A DNA stretch of 64,000 bases, from NCBI GenBank assembly GCA_025618425.1, contig CM046842.1, positions 37,286,286 to 37,350,285 on the forward strand, given 5' to 3'. A program made the position numbers and the translations under genes. This document shows positions 44,735 through 58,440 of this stretch, piece after piece. This DNA comes from Heliocidaris tuberculata. Taxonomy: Eukaryota; Echinodermata; Echinoidea; Camarodonta; Echinometridae. The notes beneath the pieces were generated by a model, which searched no databases, was not told the DNA's origin, and saw only the letters and a program-made list of their open reading frames with translations. The number at the start of each line of letters is the position of its first letter. Positions within the stretch are counted from its first letter, which is position 1.

Positions 44735-47295
44735 GAGTGTGAAAACTATATATTGTGAAATTTCATGTAAATTCTTCTGAGAAATGTGGCCACAAGTTGT
44801 AGGTGAGGTGTCTAAAGTGAATGTGTTTTCAAAATAACTCTTCAAGCAATGAGTTCATATAAGTTAATCTAATGTGGTATGGAAGAAAAATGATCTTTGA
44901 AAATTCCAAGAGAGACCTTTGGGCCACAGTTAAGCAAGTTCAAAGGGCAAAGTTCAACATCAAAACTTGATCCTTCCATGCAGTGACTCTAAGAATTACT
45001 GTAAAATGTACCTAGTTTTATGATATCATGCATTAAATATATCTACATGTAATACAAAATGTGGTGCATAATTCAAGGGTAAAACTTGTACTGTTTTTAT
45101 ACAGAACCTACATGTAAAGTTATTAAAACTTTCACTATGCTTTGAAATGAAAGCGTTTGAAGACAGCGAGGTAGGCAGCGTCGCGATGCCAAAATGGACA
45201 AGACCTCTAGTTTTACTGCACATGTCATTTTGAGAGCAGTAAGAACAAAGGTCAAAGGTGAAGTTGAGTGCGGGGAGAAAACATTTCGTCTTTATGACAG
45301 GAAGCTTTTCATGACCTAATCTATTTATCCAAATCACTTTAATAATATGAACAAAATGTTGATAGATCTGGTGAAAAAATGGGAGAAAGAAAAATAAAGG
45401 AATAACTATAAGGGAGGTAAATTTTGGACAATAAAAGTCCGATCCTTGTGTAATATACCGTAAAATGCATCAGTTCATTGCCTTTTTCCATTCAGCTCCT
45501 CACTGGGACATGTAGGCCATATTTTGAGACCTAGTCTTTAAAACAATAAAAGAGAAAATTTTGTTTTTTTTTATGCATTTTAGTTTCCTTTCATTTTTAA
45601 AGTAATAATTATGAAACATGCAATGCGCCCCCGTCCCGGTTCATGTTGACGGGTGTTCCTTTTATTCAGATGGCTTCACGAATCCTTCTTATCCAGTCCT
45701 GGCTTTACTGCAATTAAATCAGTTTAATTCGATGGTGACTTATCTGGTGTGGATTTTACGAGGGGCCTTTTTCATAGAGTAATGGTAAGGTCCCTCCCCA
45801 GTTCTGAAGCCCACGCCTTTGACACAGTTTCGCTTTACTCAACCATTGAACAACCCACTCCCTGAGCTGGTAAGTGGGAAATCGAAAACCTGCTGTAGTG
45901 TACATCATGTTGCAGTCGAAATCGAATCCTTAGGTAAGTCTTATTCGTATAGATCGATCGGAATTAGACAAAAGTAATTGAATTAACTTATTAATATCCT
46001 GTTTTATAATAGGCATCTAAATAAAAATCTCATGTGCATCTGTTCAAAATAAAGTGTATTTTGTATTATGTGTCGTTACCAAATTATATTGTTGATGCAA
46101 GAGGTTTCAATAATATGTTTCTTTTAATCTAATGTCTTTTAAATTATATTTGAATATTGGATTATATGAAAAGCTGTATAATATTTTAGTACATTTTATT
46201 TCTTAAATGAAAGAGTGCTGTCTTTGATTCACGTTAGTGTACCATTATTCTATGCTTTTTTTTAGTCGCCAATTTGAATCTGGATTATGTCGTTTTATGT
46301 TGCTTTTTATACCATTTCATTTAAGTAATCATTAATATATCTTTCCACCGGATCGTATCCTCACAACTTATACATGTATTTCAGTATTACCTCTTTTCAT
46401 TCCAAAACCACTGGATATGGAAAACGATTTGGGAAAGGAGGAGTCACGCCCTGCCATTTTGTTGCTTTTGTCCCAAGCTTCCTATTGCTTGATAATAATA
46501 ATAATCATCATAATGAAACAAGAAAATATAATAATGATTTTATTAATGAAAAAAAGTAATAATAACACAATAAAAAGTGTTGTAGTGTTGATGCTCGACC
46601 TTTGCCTTTTAAAGGCGCCTTAAGACCAGTTTCTTCAATGCCTTGGCCTTGCCCTTGAGGATTCCAAGTCTTGATCATCTCCAGAAAACTCAAGGCGTTT
46701 TCAAGGCTTATGGAAATTTGGTATTTTTGGAAGTAAAATTTATAAATCATTAGTTGTTCTGTGCATTAATACTGTATCATGTAGATAATACAAGATCTTT
46801 AGGTAATGTGAATAAACTTGGGAAATAAATCCATGTTTTACCATTTTTTACTTTGATATGATAGAATGGTTACGATTATCATTCTTATTATGATTATAAT
46901 TAATACTGTTGTTATCATCGTCATTATCATTATCATTATTATTATTATGATGATGATGATGATAACAGTAAAACTATATGAAATGCAGGTGCAGATTGGA
47001 ACAATTGTACTTGCATTTCTTGTCTTTCTGTGAATAATTTGTAAGTTTGAACGAAGAATTTTCAAATTTTGGTAAATTTTGTCAAAACCTTCTACCATAT
47101 TATTCATTTCATTTTTATACGCAAAAACCAGTGCTAAGTTTTGGGTATAGGCCTACATCTGTTTTTGTGTGCTTTGTTTGGCAGGGGGTGACTTGAATAG
47201 GGCGAAAAAAATAACAGCATAATTTGAGAAAGATAAAGGGTAAAAAAGAAAGAGAAAAATGATTAGACCAAGCATCAATTATAGGCGCATACAAT
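44735..47295. other. No gene recognised
   Basis: Non-coding sequence with ATT/ATC-rich microsatellites at 46490-46560 and 46870-46965. Short ORFs here are simple-sequence or have no domain. Confidence 0.6.
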
Positions 47296-47298
47296 ACT

Positions 47299-48326
47299 AT
47301 TGGGGTATTTTATTTCCTTCTTACTACAGAAGTAATGTCATCATCAGTCTTGGTCTGTTGGTTTTGTACAAAGCTGTTGAAGAGATTTCTTAATTACATA
47401 TTCATGTCAATATTCCCGGAGCTCACTGAACTGCTTGATCAATTTTTTTTATGGGGATTCTGTCACGTTGTTATTCGAAATGGGTCCGAACTGAAAAACC
47501 GAGCAGCGAACGTATGTGATAAAAGGAGAACATATGTGACCAAGCACCACAAAACCCACCAAAATGTCGCCAGATATGAATTTTTAGTTAAGGTCTGATT
47601 CTGAAAGAGGAGATTCTCAGCTTTAAAATGATATATAACTCATTAGCATTGGATGTTCCTAACTAACTGTACAAAGAGTAGAATGCACAGTCCCTCAGAA
47701 TGTTACTTCTAAGAAATAAGGGTTTAAAGTTTCAGTCTATTGAAGCACTCTGACTTGCAAGGTGTTGTGCTAAGGTGACAAAAGGAGGATTAAACCGCAA
47801 TAGAAATTTTTATGAAGGGATTATCAAATTGTCCTCAAACTTGGCATACTAATTAAGCATATCCTGTTCATCAGTGTGCACAAGTATCAATGCAAGAACC
47901 TACTCTGTTTAAAAGTTATGGGGGATCAAAATGAGACCAGTATTCAGGGTCGTAAAACAAAGTAATACAACAAAATCCAGAGAAGACACACATAAGTATA
48001 ATAGAAAGAAAACTGTAAAAAAAAATACCACTTTTACATTGTTTTTTGCCTCCAAATTTTTAGATTACTTATCAAAAAGTATGCTCTTTTAGGAAATACC
48101 CAAAACTAAAATTTGACCATGCCAACCCAAAACACATTGATTGAGCTCTAACTGAAAATCACACAGTGCGACTTTTTGGTGGTTTTGTGGTGTCTGGTCA
48201 CATATTTACCAGGCTGGTGATACTGAAATGGAAACTTTCGATATCACCAGTCTGGCAAATTGTCATTGAATAGACCAAGACTGAAAATGGTATTTCTGTG
48301 GTAAGGAGTAAATAGAATACAACAAT
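47299..48326. mobile_element. Long inverted-repeat element (~1 kb)
   Basis: Left arm 47299-47560 and right arm 48160-48326 are diverged inverted copies. Shared blocks include agtcttggtct (47342 and inverse near 48276) and tatgtgaccaagcaccacaaaac with its inverse near 48185. The interior has no recognised ORF. Confidence 0.65.
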
Positions 48327-48681
48327 AGAAATATTCAAAATATCTATGATATTTTATTTATTTAAGGAGATACAATTCAAATGGCTTATTTGTTAGATTG
48401 TATGCGTAATAAATCCCCCTATAACTGGAGTTTGATCTGATAAGTTTTTTTTTCCCCAGGGCTGTATATTGTGGATTGTATTTGCCCCGATACGCAGGGT
48501 GAATTGCATTTTAATAATTACTTTGAATGATTTCTAATTTAGAAATCAGGGTGTAAACTGCGAATGATTTTCTAAAGCTCGTCCGCTTTGCTCCCTCTTT
48601 AGGATTTTGTAATTTCACGCCCTATTTTCCATATAGTTAAGAAGTGACTTTCAAAGGGTTCCAAAAAAAAAAAAAAAAAAA

Positions 48682-48713
<32 letters not shown>

Positions 48714-49078
48714 AAAGAAAAGAAATGCAGTTCTCACTGGTCTGCTCCTTGATAAACATGCAGGCTTTTAAGTTTCATCATCCTCTTTTTAAGTTTTTTG
48801 GCTCCGAATATAAGATAGAGGTAAAATAAGCACTTGAAAATGGTTTAAAATTTGAAAAAAATCTTAACCTTCGTGTGTTTGTTTGTTCTACTTGAGAAAC
48901 CGTTAACCATTGTTCATAATTCAAACTATATACCTCTCGGTTGCAGTATCCTTTGCGAATTCTCTTGGGTAAAGTGACTAAAAAATTTCATTTTTGAGGA
49001 TTAAAATTGCTTAATATCTACTCCTCGGTAGGTTTTGAGAACCGTAAAAAGTTGACATTTGGAAAAAGTCCCCCCAAA

Positions 49079-49762
49079 TGAACATTTCAAAATATGTTCA
49101 TGAAATGTTCATTTTCATACCTATGGATAGCTTAGGGTCTCTCATATGAAATGATACCAAAACATCTAACGATATGTTACGCTTGAGTGAGCAAAAGCCA
49201 TTATTGTGAAATGGTGCAAAATCTATGGTTGACAAAACTTTGTATTGGTATCAGCTAAGTTTAAAGTTTTGAAAAAGCTTAGAAACTTTCATATTCTGAT
49301 CATTAAAAGGCAATTTATGAAAGAATAGGCTTTGTTTTCTGTATACTTTGACATATCCCATCAAAACTTCATGGTTGACTGGGAAAAACCAGCTTGAATT
49401 CTAACCTTGCCCAAACTTATTTTCAAAACACTCATTAAAGCAGTTAATTGCTCACTAAAAAAGGAAAATATTGATGAGATACGTATGGACATAAATAGAA
49501 CAGAACCCCTTCTTTGATAAATTGTATATTATTGATCAAATATGAATATTTATAAGCCTTTTCATTTCACTCAACATTGCTGATACCAGCCAGAAGAAAT
49601 GCCAATTCTTTTCAAGTCTGGATTTTGCACCTTTTCACAAAAGTGGCCTTTCCTCACTCGAGCGTGAAATATTGCCACATGTTTTGGTGTCATTTGATAG
49701 AAGAGATCCTAAGCTATCCACAGGTATGAAATTTTGCTTCAAATATTTTGAAATATTTATTT
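49079..49762. mobile_element. Inverted-repeat element (~680 bp)
   Basis: Left arm 49079-49235 and right arm 49600-49762 are inverted copies sharing ttcataccta(t/g)tggatagctta, atgatacc/atgacacc and gtgaaa-ggtgcaaaatc. No ORF. Confidence 0.65.
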
Positions 49763-49779
49763 GAGGAAACTTTTTCTGA

Positions 49780-49831
49780 CTTTATCTCTTTTTTTTGGGG
49801 GGGGGACGCACTGGAGAGAGAGAGAGATATA

Positions 49832-49865
<34 letters not shown>

Positions 49866-50110
49866 CCTTCTTTCATATTTTATTTCTATCTTTGACAAGG
49901 TATTTCTTTGCTTTAATTCTCTGTCCCATTTTCTACATTTCCTTATGTAGTTCTTTGTTTTTCCTCTTCTTTAATCGTATTTTATTCATCGTGATTACTT
50001 TTTTCATATTCCTATTGTATTTTCTATTTATCTATTTCTTTTAATAATGTATTTGCTTTCTTTTCTCTCTTGTTTTTTATCTTTATGTATTTCTTTTGTT
50101 TCTTTTTTTT
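49780..50110. repeat. G run, (AT)n and T-rich low-complexity tract
   Basis: Ten G, a GA/TA tract, and about 250 bp of T-rich sequence that partly forms the A-rich tail of the following minus-strand LINE. Confidence 0.8.
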
Positions 50111-51005
50111 TCTTATATTTTTTTTTCTATTTATCCTCTTTCGAGGGACTTTATTATTTTAAATGACAATTATTTACAATAATACAAAATTCACAGAGTC
50201 ATAACATAACACATAGTGTGAAGACTAAAATGACATAAATCAAGAACTAAATAATTGACAATACTTTTTCAACTTCGTTTATGTGGAATTTCTTCTTATT
50301 ACATTTTTTACTAAGATATGATCTAATTTCTACCTTTAATTCTTTAAATAAATATAAAGCATGCATCGTGTGATGTTTACTTCCAAAACAGTCTCTGATA
50401 TAATTTCTATAAATAATAAATTGAGCAAAATTCAACATAAGATTTACTATATTCATTTCTTTTTTCTCTATTTCATAACCGATTAACAAAATTTGTTCGT
50501 TCAAAACAATTCTTACATTAAATAAACTATCGATTAATTTGAATAAAATCTTCCAATATAACGAAACTTTTTTGCAAGTAAAAAGAAGGTGGTTGCTTGT
50601 TTCTGGGATCTTACAAATATTACATAAATTGTCATATTTAATTTTCCATTTACATAAGTTGTCTTTGCAGGGTAGTATCCTGTGGATAAATTTAAAATTA
50701 TACTGCTTAATTTTGTTGTCATTTATAAAGTGAAATTTAAAATAAAGTACTGGCTTCCAGTCAAAGTCATTCGGTAATTCAAAATAAGCGTTCCAAAAGT
50801 AAATACACGGCAGTTCATGTTTATTTCTTTCTAACATCATATTATAATAGTGTTTGGCTCTCATGCCCGCGACCTCAATGGAGTCACCTGTTACCATTTC
50901 AATGGAACTGGATTCCACTTCAGACGGTGAACCATTTAGGTAGCTTAGCGAAATGTAGTGGTGCATAAGCACGGGGATTTTAAACAAAAGAACGCAAGCG
51001 GCCAA
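50110..51005 (-). mobile_element. L1/Tx1-like LINE 3' fragment
   Basis: The minus-strand frame 51005-50247 (252 codons) encodes KHYYNMMLERNKHELPCIYF, FWNAYFELPNDFDWKPVLYF and the knuckle CNICKIPETSNHLLFTC, then LFKELKVEIRSYL. It has the layout of the 41103-41867 region. A 3' UTR with aataaa and an A-rich tail follows (50165-50100). The first ~40 residues may be unrelated flank. Confidence 0.75.
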
Positions 51006-52288
51006 TCAGCGACAGCGTTTCTCGCTTCCGGGATTTTACCCCCTGGGGAACGAAGACTCTGTGTCTGACAAAAGCGATCCCGTCTCCCGGTGCTGAAAAG
51101 CCGCGATTTATTTTTGGTCTTCTCTACAGACTCGTTAAAACGCTATATCCCCCTCTACGGCTACATTATTGTGTACTTCTACGTGTTTTTCTCTACGCGG
51201 CAAACCACTATTATGACGGGTCAAGTCTGCGGGACACATTCATGATGATCCGTTGTATTAAATTTTCTCAATACGTATCTATCTATTCTTGTATTTATAT
51301 ACTTCGATAAAAACACTTGTAAATAACAATCTAATTGTTTCGTTCTATCTTACTGGGGACTCTGAAACTAGCATTTACTAAGAGCAGTGAGTCTATCAGT
51401 ATCGAAATTCTCTGTCTTTTAAAAATATTTTTAATATATATTTTCATGGTAGGCTAAAATCAGTATGTGGGCTTTGTCGTTTAACGAGGGAATTCAAGAG
51501 GAACATCGATTTGAATACCGTTTTTGTTTTCCTCATGAAGAGTATTATTGTTTATTCATAAATATTATTTATTTCTTCTTTCATGGTTAAAACAGATATC
51601 CGAGAGAGTCTGAATCATTATTACGAGGTTAAAAGTATTGCGTGCCTTTCAAATATATTGCTCTTATTGACTTCAATTATTTCTGCCCATCACCTTTTTC
51701 TGTCAATAACCTCTTCCTAATTGAGATCCCAATCTCCATCAGAATTTTGTGCAGTAATATATGCGCCCACAAGTATAAAGGGCATGAAATAGTAGGTAAA
51801 AGGTTCGAAATTCGAAGGAAATCGTAATTTCTGATTGCCTTGCTTCAGTCTTATAATCGCAAATCGAGAGGGACAGGGTAACATGTCCCCCCCCCCCCCC
51901 CAACATGATGGTAATTGTCATTATGGTGATGATGATGATGTCGATGATACTAGTAATAATAATAATTACATTATCAATAATATTAGTAAGTAGGCAAAAG
52001 ATTGTTTTCTTGTTATATTGTGATAAGGATGTGCACTGACGAATATTTCGGATTATATTGTAGATATTCTTGTTGTCATGGCAATAACATTTCAAAGTGA
52101 TTTAGAAGCTCGAAGGGGGGGGGGGGGCGGGCTGTAAAGGTTGCGCCGTGGCTAATTATTTATATACATCAGCCAATCCTTATCAGTTGTTTATCCATTC
52201 CTGAATAGCCTACTGAAGCAAGGAATGATAACATATAAAACGGAGAGAATGCAGCCCGTTCATTTGTCAGTAGTCGGAAAATTAGTCA
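51006..52288. other. No gene recognised
   Basis: Sequence with a C run (51887-51901), a GAT tract and a G run (52117-52127); no coding feature. Confidence 0.6.
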
Positions 52289-54897
52289 ACGTAGAGCAGG
52301 GGCGGCGCACCCGGGGGCCAGGGGGCACAGTGCCCTCCCACTTTTTCAAGTACCCCAAAAGTGCCCTTTTTACATCTGAAAAATGCCCCCCTTCCTCTCT
52401 GATAAGGGCCCTTTTTACTATTAAAAGTGCCCCTTTTCCTTTCTAATAAGTGCCCCTTCCCCTTCTGATAAGTGTTTTTTCCCCTCCTGATAAGTGCCCC
52501 TTTTCAAAATCTGATAATTGGCTCCTTATCTCTCTAATAAGTGCCCTTTTCTTCTGATGATAAGTACATTTTTACTTCTGATAGGTGCCCCTTTTCCCTT
52601 CTAAATAGTGCCAACTTTCCCCTTCTGATAAATGCCATTTTTACATCTCATAAGCTCCCCTTTTCCTATCTAATATGTGCCATTTTCCTCTTCTCATGAG
52701 TGCCCCTTTTTACTTCTTATAAGTGCCCCATTCCAACTCTGATAAGCGCCCTTTCCTCTTCGGATAAATGCCCCCTTTTACGTATATTTCCCGTTGTTTC
52801 TTACAAATAAAGCCATATCTAACTTCAAAGAATCGATGCGGCTTTATGTAGTAGCAGGTACACATATTACTACAATGTAAGGCAGTGGAGCTGGAGGCAA
52901 GAGGGGCATAATGCCTACCCCCCCCCCTCCCCCGCAGCAAAGGAATTCTTATTCCGCTATATATTCGAATATGCCCATAATTTACACCAATTAAGGGCAA
53001 TATTTTCTGAAAATCTCCCCAAAACTCCCACGCTACGCTCGCTAGCTCTCATGAAAGCAAGCAGATCGCATAAAGTATGTTGATATAGATGTAATCCTTA
53101 ACCCTTCTGAGACGACGGGCTTCTACAGAAGCCGAGCGAGGTGTTCAGTCTGTGGCGGAGGGCTTCTACAGAAGCCGAGATTTATGCCTAATATGTTGAC
53201 GAAGTTTTCTAGCGAACTATCAGCTCTTATGCGCTAAAATTCTTAGTAGTATTATGTAGATATATTCATTCACAATACCCGTTTTAAAAAAAATGAGGTT
53301 ACGTTGAAAAAAATCGAGAAAAATAGATTTCGTTTCAACTTTACCCGAAATTCTTGTTGGGATCGTAAATCCCGTATACCTAGAGACGAACGCGTACGTG
53401 TCCTCTCCGATCACGTGATATCATCGCTTTCGGCCGGCCACGAGGAGTATGCGTTCTTGATCTTGACGACATACAGGCTACAGCTCGACTTCGCTCCTTT
53501 TAATCCAACTTCATAAGAAAGGATCCTTTCATTTTATAAATTGAAATTGACCGATTTAGCGCACCATTCAAGAATGGACCTTTCAAAATGAAATGCTTTT
53601 TTCAAAATGAAGCGCTTATCTCAGCTGAGTGGACCATGCAGGCCCCACTCTAATAAGAGGAACAAAAGAATGCCAAAGCAACTACTATTAAAAGGAAGAT
53701 TAGCGTTTTCAAAGAAGAGGTCAATCTACTGAATACATGACAACACAAAGAGCCACTCGGGCCTGCGTTTATGAGGGCATGTAGCCATCTTAGAGCATGT
53801 AATTATGTTTGCGAAATAAAATATAGCTATCAAACCCCAAGCGGTCTTGGATTTATGCGGCAAATGAAATGTTCATATTTCATGTTCTGAAAAGCACCCC
53901 CTTACCCTTCTCTCTATCTCTTCCCACGGAAGGATACCCTTGTCTTGAGTAACTCCGGCGGAATAGACATAAATATGAGAATTATCCTGTGAAGGAAGGT
54001 TCCGCCAATGTTGGAAAAATGCCCAGCAACATAAACACAAGTTCCTTCCAATTAGAGAGAAAGATTAAAAAAAAAAAAAAAAAAAAAAAACATTATCTTC
54101 ATTATCATTACTACTAATTATCCTTGTTAGCATCATCATCATCATCACCACCATTATATATTTATATCCATGTCATATACAAAACTTTTCAAAAATGAAA
54201 CGAGAATTAACAAAGTTTTATAGACAAAATATATTGGTTGAACGAGACCAAAGATGGAGACGAACACATATAAATGAAATTCAGTATATACAGTCCGTTA
54301 AATGTTTAACCTAATGACTGGGATTTGTGTCAAAAGGATAATAAACACAACACTCATTGGCTATATGAAAGCTTTAATTAAATGCGTCTTTATAATTTAT
54401 TCCCGATTCTGTCATCCGCTGTAAAAAAATAAAAAATAAAAAAAAAAATAAAAAAAAAAAAGGGAGGGGGAGGGGCTGTTATTGCAGATACTGCAACATT
54501 ACTTTATAACGAAATCTTGATTTGGTCACTCAGCTGTAAGCCTACATCAGAATTAACTTACAACTCATACATTTTTTTCCTATAAACATCTTGATTTATT
54601 GAAACAATACTGTGCTCGCATTGAGGGTCTTTCGAGAGTATGAGAATGCCCTTATATATTTGTCTTTCTTCGACAATAGGGTTACATAAAATATCATATT
54701 CGATCATAGTTGTACATGTATTACATTATGTTCGGAGTTTGCGTTCACTTGGTATCTTCCGTGTCATTTTCTTCCATGAAATAGAATTAGAGGCAATAGT
54801 GGGGGGGGGGGGGGAGAGATATATGATGAGGTACATGATGTGTTTTGTTTACATTTCTTTATTTTAGCATTGTCTGTTATTTCTGATTGATCATGGG

Positions 54898-54945
54898 GGA
54901 GGGGGGAGGGGGAGGGGGGGGGAGGTGGGAGGGGGGAGGGAGGGG
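54898..54945 (+). repeat. G-rich tract
   Basis: G runs broken by single A or T, immediately before the 378-bp array. Confidence 0.9.
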
Positions 54946-54948
54946 GCT

Positions 54949-56035
54949 AGCCATTACCATTGGTTGCTATACTATCGGGATTTTTTTAAACACATTTTTT
55001 CATCGCTTTAGTTTGCTTTTTAATTCTCGTCAATATCAAGCACAACTGTTGTGCTTCGGTTTTTACTTCTTTCCTCATTATCTCGTAACATACAGTGAAT
55101 TACTATACTCTCAATATCATGCTCTTTTTCTGCTGTTCTCTTTATTTTCAAATTGATCAAACTCTTAGATACGGCGAATAAGTCCTTATTAGCCACACCC
55201 CTTCAAAAGAAAAATTGCATGCAATGCGGAAATGAAACGCACTGAAACAAAGTTCTAATTGCACGAACTTCCTGACGAATTCAGAAGGAGAGAGAGAGAG
55301 AGAGAGAGCGGCATTGAGATGTAGCCATTACCATTGGTTGCTATACTATCGGGATTTTTTTTAAACACATTTTTTTTTATCGCTTTAGTTTGTTTATCAT
55401 TCTCGTCAATATCAACCACAACTGTTGTGTTTCGGTTTTTGCTTCTTTCCTCATTATCTCGTAACATACAGTGAATTACTATACTCTCAATATCATGCTC
55501 TTTTTCTGCTGTTCTCTTTATTTTCAAATTGATCAAACTCTTAGATACGGCGAATAAGTCCTTATTAGCCACACCCCTTCAAAAGAAAAATTGCATGCAA
55601 TGCGGAAATGAAACGCACTGAAACAAAGTTCTAATTGCACGAACTTCCTGACGAATTCAGAAGGAGAGAGAGAGAGAGAGAGAGAGCGGCATTGAGATGT
55701 AGCCATTACCATTGGTTGCTATACTATCGGGATTTTTTTTAAACACATTTTTTTTTATCGCTTTAGTTTGTTTATCATTCTCGTCAATATCAACCACAAC
55801 TGTTGTGTTTCGGTTTTTGCTTCTTTCCTCATTATCTCGTAACATACAGTGAATTACTATACTCTCAATATCATGCTCTTTTTCTGCTGTTCTCTTTATT
55901 TTCAAATTGATCAAACTCTTAGATACGGCGAATAAGTCCTTATTAGCCACACCCCTTCAAAAGAAAAATTGCATGCAATGCGGAAATGAAACGCACTGAA
56001 ACAAAGTTCTTATTGCACGAACTTCCTGACGAATT

Positions 56036-56072
<37 letters not shown>

Positions 56073-56250
56073 GCATTGAGATGTAGCCATTACCATCGGT
56101 TGCTCTACTATCGGGATTTTTTTAAACACATTTTCTTTTATCGCTTTAGTTTGTTTATGATTCTCGTCAATATCAACCACAACTGTAAACAAAGTTCTAA
56201 TTGCACGAACTTCCTGACGAATTCAAAGAGAGAGAGAGCGGCATTGAGAT
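54949..56250 (-). repeat. Tandem array of ~378-bp units with a conserved minus-strand ORF
   Basis: Units start at 54949, 55323, 55701 and 56085 (spacing 374, 378, 384; the difference is the (GA)n at each junction). The fourth is internally deleted. Units 2 and 3 encode the same ~73-aa minus-strand frame, MANKDLFAVSKSLINLKIKR to NVFKKNPDS. Near-identity indicates recent amplification, which alone would keep the ORF open. Confidence 0.85.
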
Positions 56251-56302
56251 GTGACAAAGTATTATTTTGTTCCAATCACTGTCATTCATTTCTTTCCCAT
56301 TA

Positions 56303-56336
<34 letters not shown>

Positions 56337-57505
56337 AATATGCGTACACAATTTTAATTATTTTTTTTTTATTGATACAGCAACTACATAGGGAAATAAT
56401 GTTGAAATAGAGATGAATAGATAGAGAAAAATAAACGAATGAAGCGGGAGACAAAAACTAAAGTAAATAATTACGACAAATTATGAGAAATGAAGTCGAA
56501 AGTGAATAGGATTATTTTTATCTTACTGAGTAACATAATGTTCATCCGAAAATTCAATTCCCTGAATGGGCCTATACCTGTTTGCATATTTAAAAGAAAA
56601 AGCATTTAGAGTGATCATGTCACAATGTTGGTCAGAATGCGTTGGAAACTCATGTGAAATGTAGGGCCAATGACTTGGGTGATAATATGCCGAGCATTAG
56701 CAGACGACAATGGGGCCAATGAATGGGGTATCGATCGAACGCGAACCGCGCGTGCGACGGCGCTTACGCAAATTGTATTGTAAGTGTATTGAGAAGGAAG
56801 GAAGCGAAGCTTCTACAAAATAAGACGGCTTTTCCCCTCTAAAATAACAAACCTTATTTTTTTGTTTCGATAAACAAAACTTATATTTTTAGAAAGAGAA
56901 AATTCTGACCTTTCATGTTTGCATGAATGGTGGAATTGACCGAGTGAGGTGCAATGAGCAATTAAAGTAGAAAGCACCGCCAAATTTCCCATTACCGGCA
57001 ATGTAACCGAAATCGCTCCGTCACAGGGAGAACAATCGCTGTGCGCGGGCTCGCACTCAAAGAGTTAAGAAAAGCGACAGGGATAATGTATGAATTAAAA
57101 GATAATTCGACATTCCCCCAATTAATCTGCTGTTGTCAATTTCATTATATCGCTATAAATTATTCTCAACCAAAGGAATTCAGCATTAGAAAAAAGTCTG
57201 AAAATTTTTGCTCGCTCGCTTCGCTCGCTCGCACATGAGTCATTAGACCACCACACACAACTGCTAATTTATTGGGGAAGCTGAAGCAGTGTCCAGAACC
57301 ACAATAAAAAGGAAGAAGATGATGCCTGATAATGTATTCATCATGTTGACTGGACTGTTGGGTAATACCAATGTCACAAAAATGGTCCCTATTTTCGTTT
57401 TATGTTCACCCCTTGTAGGTGCCCCCTTTTCCCCAAAAGTGCCCTTTTTGGCTGGTGCCCCCCCCCCCCCACTTTGAAAGACGTTCCGCTGCCCCTGACG
57501 TAGAG

Positions 57506-58225
57506 AAATAGCCCAGGCCAAACCCGGTTCGAGCTGACAAGCTTTTTGTGAATAACATGGATAGTCTAAGTAACTGTAAGGGGGCAAAATCTCATAATTT
57601 ATGTAAAATGGGGTGACTATTTCGGGAAAGTTCCCAGACTATGTACGTTCTATGTAAAACAAATTGCATGGGTTAATCAATGTGAACAAGAAAAGAGTAG
57701 GTTCTATTTGAGTTTATTATAGGCTAAATTGCAAGTTCAGTGTATGATAACAGAAGGACGATACAGGTAACAAACCAGTATTATGTAACAGGGAACAAAG
57801 AAAGACATCCCAACGGAGTGAATAGGCATTGTCTAGTGCAGGTGTCACGCCACCGGCCGAGGTGCGCTTAATCTTTCCATAATGGAGAGTGTTCTTAGAA
57901 CACTCCGAGTCATGTGCATCATAACAACTTTCGAATGACTAAAGTTCACAATTTGAACTCTTCGTAATACAATGAATAACCTATGTTTAACACTCCTACA
58001 AAATATCAACCCAATCCGACAATTCATTTCATGGCGGTTGCTATGGCCTTTTGATTCACTCTCTATTAATTTTCTTTATTGTTTTCTTGCTCCGCACGCT
58101 TGAATAGCCCCTCTGTAGAACAGCTGAGCTGCAATGGCACGGCTGAGCAGGGCGATCCTTCCAATATTATTTTCTCATGTTATCATGCATGTTATTATAT
58201 ATATGTTCTTATAATTGGTAAATAA
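57506..58225. other. No gene recognised
   Basis: Non-coding sequence right of the hAT-like element, with an AT-rich end; no domain found. Confidence 0.6.
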
Positions 58226-58229
58226 AATA

Positions 58230-58440
58230 AGAATAGTCTACCCTTAAACATTCGTTCCTGCCCTTCAGCTGAATCTTTCAAAAGAAATCTTAATACTTAT
58301 TTGTTTTCTCTATGATTGGATTTGGTTGTGTGCACTCGGAGAGCAAAATAATTACTTTGTTTCATTTTTTTCTTATTGTAAAGCGCCTTGAGCATGTTTA
58401 TATGGAAAGGCGCTGTATGTATGTATGTAAATCAATCAAA
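58230..58440 (+). mobile_element. L2/CR1-like LINE 3' end
   Basis: It encodes PSAESFKRNLNTYLFSL and a stop, the usual last residues of L2/CR1-type ORFs. A 3' UTR follows with gtaaagcgccttgagca and ggaaaggcgctgtatg, which can pair as a stem, and TGTA repeats. Confidence 0.75.

Larger units (their letters stand above)
53102..57064. mobile_element. piggyBac-like element nested at TTAA
   Basis: TTAA occurs at 53098-53101 and 57065-57068. The outer sequence is continuous with the uninterrupted hAT-like copies, which have a single TTAA at this spot (near 28940). Ends are CCCTTCTGAGACGACGGGC and (inverted) CTCTTTGAGTGCGAGCCCG, resembling the CCCTTT ends of piggyBac. I found no transposase; the interior holds two short hairpins at 53116 and 53158 (GGCTTCT/AGAAGCC), microsatellites and the 378-bp array. 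Confidence 0.8.
52297..57497 (-). mobile_element. hAT-like element with intact ends and ACGTAGAG target duplication
   Basis: ACGTAGAG occurs at 52289-52296 and 57498-57505. The ends are CAGGGGCGGCG and (inverted) CAGGGGCAGCG. It is the same family as 11577-12798 and 28499-30295, reversed: ~20-bp array (52370-52780), a conserved block to 53097 and the gagcgagcgaagcgag block (57205-57235, inverted). Its own sequence is about 1.24 kb; the rest is a nested element. No transposase. Confidence 0.9.

Noticed and set aside
57520..57545. tRNA B-box-like ggttcgagctg
   Set aside because: No A box or cloverleaf could be drawn around it.
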